Assembly (NCBI GenBank): GCA_015679605.1
Contig: JAAAVE010000283.1
Span: 1 to 18,035, forward strand
Length of the DNA stretch: 18,035 nucleotides
Origin: Podila epigama
Taxonomy: Eukaryota; Mortierellomycota; Mortierellomycetes; Mortierellales; Mortierellaceae
Direction of reading: 5' to 3'
The notes under the pieces were generated by a model. It saw nothing but the letters and a program-made list of their open reading frames with translations. It was not told where the DNA came from and did not search any database. Made by a program: the position numbers and the translations under genes. Position 1 is the first letter of the stretch. Every line of letters begins with the position of its first letter. This document shows, one piece after another, positions 1 through 8,728 of this stretch.

Positions 1-69
1 ATTCGTTAATGTCTCTTTTCTTCTTTTTTTCATACTGTCTGTCCGAGCATAAACGACAAGAGTGTTTAC

Positions 70-1237
70 CTTGGCAGCAGCGGCCTTCTTGGTGGAAGCG
101 GCAGCCTTCTTTGGCGTAGCAGCCTTCTTGGCCTTCTTCTCCTTGGGTTCCTTCTTCTCCTTGACGACCTTCTTCTTGGGCTCCTTCTTGGCCAGCTTGA
201 CGGGACCAGACTGGCCCTTTGGCTGGGTGAACTCGCCAGCCTCAACACCACGCTTGATGGCGGCGTTGAAGTGCTGGTCAGAGTTGTCGCCAACCTTGTA
301 GTTTCCGTTGATGTACTTCTTCAAAGCCTGGCGCGAGGAGCCGTTGCGTTCCTGGAGGTGGACAAGAGCAGCAATGATCATCTCCTATATGAGGCATAGA
401 TGTAAATATTGGAAGAAAAGCATGATTTCAATATTCGAGTCTATTTTCAGTTTTCAATCCCACGATGAAACGTTGGACCTCAAGTGAGCGCTAAGGGAAT
501 CGATAAAGCTATGATTAAAGCAGGGTGTGAGTCCCATCTCAAGTGATCAAGTGACCAGGGGCCCCGGATTATGACACGAGACCTCCCCAGCATAGCGAGA
601 ACCATTTCCCACCCAAAGAGGTGGGAAGGGGAGGGGGGTCAGTGGGAAACATGATCATGGGATTTCAGTCGATTTTTTTTTATCTTGCGTTGCTACCCCA
701 GGTCAGGATTAAAAAAAAAAATAAAAAAAATGGATTCCGACAGATGAGATGAAGGAAACCTCATCAGATGAGTAGCACTGGTCATCTCGATGATGCTCAA
801 GAACCATCACTCGTCAGAGAAGCAACATAGAGACTCCTTTCTCTTTGTCTTTGCTCGCAACGGGCAACTGAAAAATTGTCTTATACCCATTTTCACATTT
901 TTAAACCTCCCTCTGGTCCAGAGTCCGGTGTGAAAAAAAAATTTGAAAAAATTGAAAAATTCGAAAAAAAAAGGGAGCCAAAAAAAAGGACGACAAGGGC
1001 AACATGGTCATAACCATGGGCTTCGAATACGAGTAACGGGTGTACCATCAATGCCAATACCAGGGCTAAAAGTAAGCAGAGAATGAGGGTTGAAAAGTCA
1101 GTTTTGCCTAGGAGACATTTTACCTTGTAGGTGGGGTGTTCGGCATCCTTCTTGGAGGAAGACTTCTTGGTGGCAGCGGCCTTCTTGACAGGGGCGGCAG
1201 GAGCGGGAGCGGGGGCAGCAGCAGTGGTGTTGGTCAT
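70..1237 (-). CDS. Linker histone H1 (3' end beyond window)
   Basis: Binds linker DNA at the nucleosome entry/exit site in the nucleus. Exon 1 is 1237-1124 (38 codons: an Ala/Pro/Lys-rich tail ending HPTYK) and exon 2 is 384-70 (105 codons). The junction is phase 0 and joins HPTYK to [17 protein letters not shown], the first helix of the H1/H5 winged-helix domain. The domain continues with [11 protein letters not shown] and [14 protein letters not shown] (roughly residues 33-105). A Lys/Ala/Pro-rich tail with repeated AAKK and KEPK blocks follows. The start is the first ATG in frame. After an Ala/Lys run the reading frame meets a donor GTAAAC at 69-64, and there is no stop codon before base 1. 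The last exon, probably a few basic residues, therefore lies outside the window. There is one globular domain, unlike yeast Hho1, which has two. The assignment is firm; only the C-terminus is missing. Confidence 0.95.
385..1123 (-). other. Long intron of the histone H1 gene (739 bases)
   Basis: The donor is GTAAAATG at 1123 and the acceptor is CATATAG, ending at 385. Most introns in this window are 75-160 bases, so this one is about five times longer than usual. It holds A-rich tracts (707-729 and 927-985) and a G-rich run on the + strand at 623-646. It also has several short GATGA/TCATC inverted repeats around 740-800. I looked for box C/D and box H/ACA snoRNA signals and found none convincing. 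I see no ORF of coding character. Confidence 0.85.
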
Positions 1238-2364
1238 CTTGGAGTCTGTATTGTATTTGGTGAGGGTTAAGTGAGTGCGAGTGGTTGTAGCAAAAAGGAT
1301 TGCGAATGGATTTGATTGAGAGCGAGTTGGTATGCGATGGGGGTTAGGGATGGGATGAAGAGATGAAGAGGAAAAAGTGAAAAAAGTGAAAAAAAAAAAT
1401 TCAAAAATTTAATTTTCTTTCACTTTTTGAAAAAGGAGAAAAAATGAGTGAGATTTTCCAAATTTTTGGAGACGCGCCGCGAGCCAATAAGAATGCAGAA
1501 CTATTTTTTTTTTATTTTTTCGTGTTGCACCAGTTTGCTACCCTTTCGCGTTCTCCATGTGTTTTGTACGTGCAGGACGTGACAAATAGGTGTATAGTCA
1601 TTTCACAATTTCACAACGACCAAAATCTTCTTTAACCGCACGAAACACGCAACAACAACAACAACAATAGCAACAATAACAACAATAGCAGCAGTATTCC
1701 CACGTTATCAAAATAAGAGAGAAAAAGAGTGTGTGATGGAAAGGAAATGAAAAGAGGGAGCATTGAACTCTACGCAGGGTAGCAGCTTGGGTATGATGGA
1801 GGAGAGTGTTGCGACGCGTTTCTTTCTTTACACTAAACATTGATGCATCAAACAGGACTTGGTGGGATGAGGACCTGAGTGTATGACTATTCTGTGGCTC
1901 ACTGTCTGACAGACGGAGTGGGTGGATTGACGGACAGACAGACAGACTGACAGAGCAAAAAAAGAACAGTGAAAAGCAGTCATGTCCTGCTGCTCTTTAC
2001 TCTCTTTCACTACATTCGCTCCTCACCTTGTTGTTCTCTCTCTCCTCAATCCAGTTTGCACCATCTCTGCTGCACTTTACATCCCCTCCCCCTCATCATC
2101 CTCATCATCCTACTCGCCACCTTCTCCCTCCCAAGTCTTACTTCTCCTACTCGACAAACACGCATTCACACACGCCTGCACTTTCGGCAGCTGCAAACAC
2201 ACACGAACGAGTTTTCACTAGTCTCATTCACTATCTTGATCTTGAGATAAACAAAACAAAACATTAATCCGACATTCACAATCACGCACACATACACTCA
2301 CACATCAACAGAATACTGTCCACAAGTAAAAATACTCTCATCTACAAAGCAGAAGAGTTGAGTC
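1238..2364. promoter_or_regulatory. Divergent intergenic region between H1 and itc1
   Basis: These 1127 bases separate the start codons of H1 (-) and itc1 (+), so both promoters must lie here. Visible features are a CCAAT box at 1484-1488 (about 250 bases upstream of the H1 start), poly-A/T tracts at 1388-1412 and 1505-1520, a CAA-type microsatellite at 1650-1694, and GACA/GACAGA repeats at about 1905-1952. On the + strand there is a long CT- and CA-rich stretch from about 2000 to 2330, which looks like the itc1 core promoter and 5' UTR. Short ORFs here are low-complexity and do not look coding. Confidence 0.6.
1650..1694. repeat. Imperfect CAA/CAG trinucleotide microsatellite
   Basis: About fourteen CAA-type triplets interrupted by TAG and TAA units, in the H1/itc1 intergenic region. 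It is non-coding as far as can be seen. Confidence 0.8.
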
Positions 2365-5300
2365 ATGCCACTTTTAAAACGAAAGGCTATCAAGCCTGTA
2401 CCTCTTCCTGATCCGAATGAGTTTGAGGCCAAGACTCCTGTCTACGTGATGAGATTCACCAACGAGATCTTTACGTCTTACGAGTATCCTTTTTTTTGTG
2501 TCATTGCTTGTCATCACTTGTCATTACTTGTCATTACTTGTCATTGCTTGTCATTGTTGATCATTACTTGTTGCCACTGTTGTTGCCACCCTACTCCCAT
2601 AACACTTGATATTTGCTACAACGAAACAATCCTTAACTTGATCTGCTGCTGTATTGTTTGCCTTGCTTCTTTTTTTTCATACCCATGATTCTCATCCAAC
2701 AGAGATTACGTCAACCGATACTTCTTCTATAAGCAAAAGACATGGCAGTGCGAAACAACCGGAAAGTCCGGATTGACCTATGAACAGGCACTCGAATCAG
2801 AGCACAAGGCAAAGAACGCTGTCGCCAACAGGTTCCCACCACAACTTCGCAAGCCTCTCCTAGCCTTTGTCCAGTTCCGTACGTCAGATCGCCCTTTTAC
2901 TTTTCGTGTGATTAGCTTTTCTCCTACTTTGTGTGGTTCACCCTGAACACCCTGCGGAGAGAATATGTATCTCTAACTTGATTTCGCGCTTTGATACCAT
3001 AATAGAGACAACTAGAATCGATGCAGTGGTGGATGACGCATTTGCTCATTTCAAAAACAAGTACTACTTGAACGAGACTGTACATGTCGAGTGGGAGGAC
3101 GGTCAAACGTATGTCGGTCATGAAGGATCAGGCGCCTTGTTTTAGATTTGTACCGCAGGAATGGCAGATCGTCTCTCTTTCATTCACTCACCACTATTCA
3201 ATACTTTCTGCAATAGCTATAGTGGCAGCATTCGCAAAGTCCTCCCTCCGGAAGAGTGGGTGCAAATCAAGGGTGGCGCAGAAAAGCCAGAGACCCCAGG
3301 CCAATATCTTATTCAGGTGCTTGATGAACATGGCAAGGGCATCAAAGACATGCTACGAGTGGCCGATTGCTCGCTGTTGAGGTAAGCATGCATGACAACA
3401 CTGTATCCAACTAAGAAACAAACAAGGAAAAATGAAAAAAAGAATCATGATAGTCCTACTGACTCGACCTGTTACCTCGTAACATTTGATTGCTAGCCGT
3501 GACCGCCTTACATTCAACAAGAACATTATCCGAAAGTATATTCGCGAATGTACATCAAAAGAGGCTTACATTGGAGCACCATGGATTGTCAGGGTATGTC
3601 TAAACGAAGATGGAAAAAGAGTGGCTTCTGATCTGTCAGGATGGGCAAATGTAGAATCTAACAGCCATTTTTTTTTATCTCGTAATCTTTGATGTTACAG
3701 CCTGCGCTGGCTCGCAAATTTGGAATCGAAACAAAGCTTCCAAGCGATCTCCAGACTACTCGTGACAAGGCCATGAAAAAGATCCTCAAGCGCAAGGTAT
3801 GAACCAGAGACAAGAAAAACAAACAAACAAACAAACAATACATAACGTCTCAGATTCAGTATACCTCAGGAGCGAAAGTAGCCCAGTCTAATTAGCAGTT
3901 TCATTCCGCCTTCTTTCACTTTCATAGGGTGTTGATCCTGCACCGGAGATGAGCGCAGTCAAAAAGGCTAAAAAGGAGGCGACGGAAAATGCCAAGGAGC
4001 CGGTGACCGCGGCACCTGTTGTCGAAGCAAAACCAATAATCGTGTATCCGATGGAAGATTTGAGTCTTGATCCCAAGGCCTTGTTGGACCGACCAGTGCT
4101 GGCTCGTCCACAGACACAGATGGATACTACAATTCAAAAGGACCTATTTGAATCTGTCATCATGTCATGGCAGTTTTTGAACAGCTTTGGGTATAGCCAT
4201 ATCTTTTTCTTTCTCTCTTGCCTTCTTTTTGGCTCCCTCAAGACACGCAGCTATTGACCAAATAGTCAAAGGAATTACATGGATTGCTAACCGCGTTTTT
4301 GTTTGAACTTTTTTTTTTATTGCGCCTTCTGTCAATTTATAGAACTTCATTGAAGCTGACACCATTCGGGATCAAGGCATTCGAAGATTCACTCAGTCAC
4401 AGTACAGTTGAGCCCCGCAGTGTCATGGTCGCAGAGTATCACTCCACGCTGATGAACATTATTATTCAGGATCGCATGGATGGACTCGTCAAACCAATAC
4501 TGGCCACCACCGGCTCGGCCTCGAACGCCAATACTAATGCCCACGCCCATTCCAACACTGCTCAATTGGCTCGAGAGGAACGAGAGGGCAGTGTGATGAC
4601 TGAGAGCAGTGCTTTGGATGATGGTGACGTATCAGTCAACGGCCATGACGAGTATGTTCAGCATGAGCGTCAAAAGCTGGCCCACAGACCAATCAACGAA
4701 CGAGTAGTAGTTGTTGGCCAGGGATGGGATACAAAGCTTATTCCAGCCTCAAGGGATGGCTGGGAAGCCGTACTCGTGGGTTTAATCAACGAGGTGAGTC
4801 TTATTTCCTTTTTATTTTTGAGTTGCGGCTTTGTTGCAAGTTACTAGGAAGAGTGCCAGGAGTGCAAGAGTGAGAATGCATGTGTAGGAGAAGAGAAAAT
4901 ACTCAACCCCTTTTTTTATTCAACAACAATGTTCTGGACGATGTAGCTGGGTTCTTTTGAAGCAATCCCAAATGTTGACCGTATCCTGAACCATCTTGTG
5001 CCAGACGAGAAGAGTACCAAGGAGGATGTCGAATATCTTTTTCCAACATTGCCACTTGAGGATAAAGTAGCCGTTCTTGTCTTTTTGGTGGAGACAGCGT
5101 CGGGCACCAGTGCCATTAGGTAAGAATTAGAAAGGTTTTAGGCTCTTATGCTCCAGTTTTGATTGGTGTATGTATCATCTCACGACCTATATGTTTCTTT
5201 TGTTTGAAATCTACCAAACTAGACAATATATCGATGATTGCCGCGAGCAACTCAAGGGACTTCGACAAGAGACATTTGATCTGAATCGGGATAAGAAGGC

Positions 5301-6741
5301 TTTGTAAGTTAGCGAGGCGATCATGGGAATACCGTCAAAGGAACCATAACCACTTTACACTTTACTAACCGTACAATTTCCCTTTTTGACATGAAGGCAA
5401 GCGGAACGGGCAGAGATGGAGCGCCTTGATGCCATCCATGCGTTGGAAAAGGAGAACGAAGGCGACCAAGCCATTGCCACCCCAGAACCTTCACAAGGGG
5501 CAGACAGTGAAGTAGACTCTGTGTATGGATCAATTTTTCGTTTATTGGTGGCACTAAGGCACTAGGACAGGTTAAGAAACACAAGCTTTCTAGGTCTCTC
5601 TTTTTTTTTCTCTCTTCTCACAATCCCTTCTTGTACTATCTTGTAGAAATTCGCCCAAGCCAAACGGAGATTCGCTCTCACGCACAGAATCCCGTCAGGA
5701 GAAACTGAGGCGACAGCAACTTGAACGTGAAATGGAGGAACAGCGTAAAAACGAAGAACTTCTCCGTCGCCGTGCAGCCAACAAGGCCAAGTCGGCCGAG
5801 TACAAAGCACGCATGGATGCAAGAAAGAAACTTCTCGATCAAGAGAATGCACTACTGAAGCGGGAAGAACAGATTAATCGCGACATTCGTAGATGTGCTG
5901 CAGGTCGAGTCAAGTCATTGGGTCAGGACCGATTTTTCAACCGGTATTGGTACTTTGACGGAGTGACCTCTTTACATGCGACGGATCGACTTTATGTGCA
6001 ATCGCCAACGTTTTTGGACCTGGAGTCCATTCGGAGACGCGATGACACGGATAAGATATTGAAGAGACAAAAGGAAGAGGATCCCTCGCTTGAACTTGAT
6101 GCTTTGCTAAAATCACAAGCGGAGGATATTAATGCAGGAATCATGGCAGATAAAATTACTCGGGAAAAGAAGTTACAAGAAGAGCGTGAGCGTGAACAAG
6201 AGTTGGAGCAGGATCAAGGCAGCGATCATGGAGATGTTGCACCTTCTATAAATCGTGTAGGCACGCATGAAAAGTTGGCGTTGAAAGATCAAGAGTTTGA
6301 CGAAACAAAAGCTGTTGAACACAAGTCGGGTCATTGGAGCTACTATAGTGAGCCAGAGCAGGTAAATGTCCATATCCATCTCCGTTGTTCAGTAGCAATG
6401 GGGTAGAGTGGGAGTGTGTTTTTTGTTGTTGTTGTTGTTATTATTGTTGTTGTTGTTGTTTGTATGGGCATGGGTTTCTAGTCTACGTATTAAAAACAAT
6501 GTTAACACTACGCTACTAGATTGATGCATTGCTCCAATGGTTGAACAAAAAGGGTACCCGGGAGCATGCATTGATTCAGGCAATCGAAGCTCAGTATGAC
6601 ATCATTGTTGGAGGCATGATAAGCCATCGTCAGGATGTTTTGAATCACTTGCAGAGAGAGCAGACTCGTCGCAGTACCCGTGTCAAGACCTCAATGGCGT
6701 CTGAAGGATATTTAGGCTACCTCAACAAAGCCAACAAGTAG
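2365..6741 (+). CDS. itc1: ITC1/ACF1-type subunit of an ISWI remodelling complex
   Basis: Predicted non-catalytic partner of the ISWI ATPase, directing nucleosome sliding and spacing. The deduced protein is 928 residues. The 13 exons are 2365-2483, 2703-2878, 3006-3108, 3217-3381, 3497-3593, 3701-3796, 3928-4190, 4343-4793, 4947-5119, 5223-5303, 5397-5522, 5647-6361 and 6520-6741. Exon lengths sum to 929 codons including the stop. Domains in order: WAC (about 25-130; FTNEIFTSYEDYVNRYF, then LRKPLLAFVQF); the fungal Itc1 linker with IGAPWIV and ALARKFGI; DDT (about 322-385; LFESVIMSWQFLNSFG then LTPFGIKAFEDSL); WHIM1 (about 525-570; LFPTLPLEDKVAVLVFL); a basic coiled coil (about 630-700); and WHIM2 with GQDRFFNRYWYFDG near 705-720. 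There is no PHD finger or bromodomain, as in yeast Itc1 (about 1264 aa) and unlike animal ACF1/BAZ1A. Start: first ATG, immediately followed by conserved sequence. Confidence 0.93.
2501..2570 (+). repeat. Seven-unit 10-bp tandem repeat in itc1 intron 1
   Basis: Seven consecutive 10-mers of the form TCATTACTTG, with one to three changes per unit. They start 17 bases after the donor of intron 1 (2484-2702, 219 bases, the longest intron of the gene). The period is exact, with no insertions. Confidence 0.9.
3797..3927 (+). other. itc1 intron 6 carrying a short AAAC repeat
   Basis: A 131-base intron between KRK and GVDP codons, phase 0. It carries about five AAAC/CAAA units near 3816-3838. Listed only to explain the simple repeat. 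Confidence 0.7.
6424..6461 (+). repeat. GTT/ATT trinucleotide microsatellite in itc1 intron 12
   Basis: About twelve GTT-type triplets with a central ATTATT. It lies inside the last intron of itc1 (6362-6519, donor GTAAAT, acceptor CTACTAG), so it does not encode protein. Confidence 0.85.
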
Positions 6742-7085
6742 GTCCAGGGCTAGGACGGTCTCAGGACAGGCCTGGATGGGACAGAGCGTCCATGCTTTTG
6801 TGTTTGTTTTTGGAGGAGGATGAATACGAAAGGAGATAGAAAAAAGCCGTACGTTATTCCCTTTGTTCTTCACATGCTTTCCTTGTGGCCAGGTGCCGGA
6901 AGAGCATGATAGAAGAAAAAAAGAAGAAAAAGATTTGAACTCAACGAACTTGAGAAGGAGGTGTGTATGGTATAAACCAAGGCAAAGGGTCAAAAATCTC
7001 TTTTTATTTAACCTCGAGAATGGTCTTTATCGTTTTCGAGTTTTCAATGAAGGACCATTTGCAACAAGTGATAAGAAAAGAAAAA
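6742..7085. other. Convergent 3' intergenic region, no gene seen
   Basis: These 344 bases lie between the stop codons of itc1 (+) and the RING-CH gene (-). They are A/AG-rich on the + strand and must hold both 3' UTRs and poly(A) sites. No canonical AATAAA stood out. The ORFs present are short and of biased composition, so I call no gene here. Confidence 0.6.
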
Positions 7086-8547
7086 TCAAAGACAAAAAAG
7101 AAAAGAGTTAGGATTCTTGTTCATCGAAAGACCTCCATATGAATCATTTCCAACGTTCAAAAGGCACTGTACCTCTTTCATGTTGGCGAGTGCTCGACGG
7201 TTGTACCTGGCCATGATCCTGTAGATCCCTGCAAACGCGCCAAAGATGCTAATAACAGAGGGAAAGAGAGAAAAGAAAGGAATGAGAACTGTTGAGCATT
7301 GTCAAAGCATCAAGAAGCAGCGAAGCATGTGTCAACAAAGTGCACGCGCGGACATCCTTTTTGCTTGCTTACCCTACGCAAAGGAACACAACTAGAGCAA
7401 CGATGGCCATGCCTTCTCCACTACCGCCACTGCAGTCCATAGCATAGAACCCACAGTTGCCACACCCGGCGTCACCACCACTGCCAGAACAACAACCACA
7501 AGAGTCTCCCGAGTCCTCATCGTCATTCACTTGTCCTCCCACACATTCGCTACCGAGCGAGTTGCAGCCAAAGACACACAAGAAGACAAAGCCGATCATT
7601 GCAACCATGACAAACCCTGCTATCAAGTCGAGGTAATCCAAGCCCAAAATCGTTCGCATACCATTTCCATCTCCAGCCTCACCCTGCTTCCAGGGTATTA
7701 TCCCGCGTGCATCAAGGTCATGACTGAGCCAACTGAAAATGTAGCACAGACTCAAAAACATGAACGTCGTGATCGAGTGCAAGAACCAACGATGTCCCAA
7801 GACACCTGCCATCCAAGGCCTTGAGAACGAATACTTGTAGTGACAAGTATCGCAGTAAAAGGAACTCGACTTGCGTGGTGACATTGCACGCCATTGTTCA
7901 AGGCAGTTCAGATGAATATATCTTGAAGAACCCTTGCAAAGACAAGGCGAGATGAGTTTCCCAGACTTGGGGTCATCTAGATCATCACCGGATTCAAGAC
8001 ATATCCGACACTTTCGTTCTTCAGCCTCTTCTTCTTCTTCTTCTTCTTCTTGATGGTATTGTCGCTGTCGTGCCTCTGTCTGTCCACTCCCTCTGTTATA
8101 GTTGATTGCTTCTCTTACATGTGTCGTTGTATCCATGTGTCTACTACTTCTATCTCCACCCATGTTGATTAAAGTGCCGCTCTGGTGCGAGGGCGAGATC
8201 AATGGTGGTGGTGGTGGTGGTGGGTACCGCATATCGACAGGAGTATAAACTGGCAACAATGGCCTCTTGTCGTCGTCGTCTTCTTCTTCCACATTCATAG
8301 CTTCACTTGCCAAGAAAGGGGTATCTCTTGTTTGCTGTGTCGACTGCGGTTCATGTACGAGTCCGTCTTGTGCTTGTAGTCTATGGCCGCTGATATCGTC
8401 AGAGTTGTCATTTCTGTTGATGACATTGATGCCATTGGCATTATTGAACTCGTTGCTGCTAATGTCATTCCTTTCTGAGTCTTTGGAGGGTGTTGTAGAT
8501 GCAGTCATGTGTGTTGGTCTGATGGTTGAATCAATGAAATTGTCCAA
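7086..8547 (-). CDS. Membrane RING-CH (MARCH-type) E3 ubiquitin ligase
   Basis: Predicted endomembrane E3 that transfers ubiquitin from an E2 to membrane cargo. The deduced protein is 445 residues. Exon 1 is 8547-7373 and exon 2 is 7248-7086, with a 124-base intron (donor GTAAGC, acceptor ATTAG). The first 170 residues are disordered, with a Pro run near 109-115 and a Glu run near 167-177 (a CTT repeat on the + strand). The RING-CH finger has C180, C183, C202, C204, H212, C215, C232 and C235: the C4HC3 spacing that defines the RINGv family rather than ordinary RING. Hydrophobic segments follow at about 252-275, 303-327 and 377-403. The third is completed only by splicing (IFGAFAGIYRIMARYNRR). 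A Cys-rich loop lies between segments two and three. The last about 30 residues after MKEV are less certain, since a second donor-like GTACAG occurs there. The substrate is unknown. Confidence 0.88.
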
Positions 8548-8728
8548 GAAAGGAAAAAATACACAAAAAAAAAAAAATCCTTTTGGCGTCGACTTTCATT
8601 TTTTCCCTTCCTGTTCTTTTCAACCCACAAAGGAGTCACGGAAGGATGCATACATGATTCCATCAATACATGTATTTCTTTTTTCTTTTTTCTTTTTTTT
8701 GCTTTGCTATTTTTCCAGTGCTTGATCC
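8548..8728 (-). promoter_or_regulatory. Short gap: yra1 3' end and RING-CH promoter
   Basis: Only 181 bases separate the yra1 stop from the start codon of the RING-CH gene on the same strand. It holds a poly-A/T tract near 8561-8578 and a T-rich run at 8678-8700 (+ strand). The RING-CH promoter must lie here or overlap the yra1 3' UTR. Confidence 0.5.

Noticed and set aside
730-860. Possible box C/D snoRNA or hammerhead ribozyme in the H1 intron (GATGA, CTGATGAG and TCATC motifs)
   Set aside because: The C-box-like GTGATGG and the CTGA lack a terminal stem in either orientation. The CTGATGAG is not followed by the GAAA and third-stem sequence a hammerhead needs.
1598-2267. Several short ORFs on both strands in the H1/itc1 intergenic region
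   Set aside because: All are low-complexity readings of CAA, GACA or CT-rich sequence. They lie in the promoter and 5' UTR zone.
2484-2688. Read-through of itc1 exon 1 as a 107-codon protein
   Set aside because: The added residues come from the 10-base tandem repeat. Splicing at GTATCC to the CAACAG acceptor restores the conserved WAC domain.
8267-8725. 152-codon + strand ORF opposite the RING-CH gene
   Set aside because: Ser/Leu/Phe-rich antisense of the disordered N-terminus and of the poly-T spacer. The - strand gene has a clear RING-CH finger.
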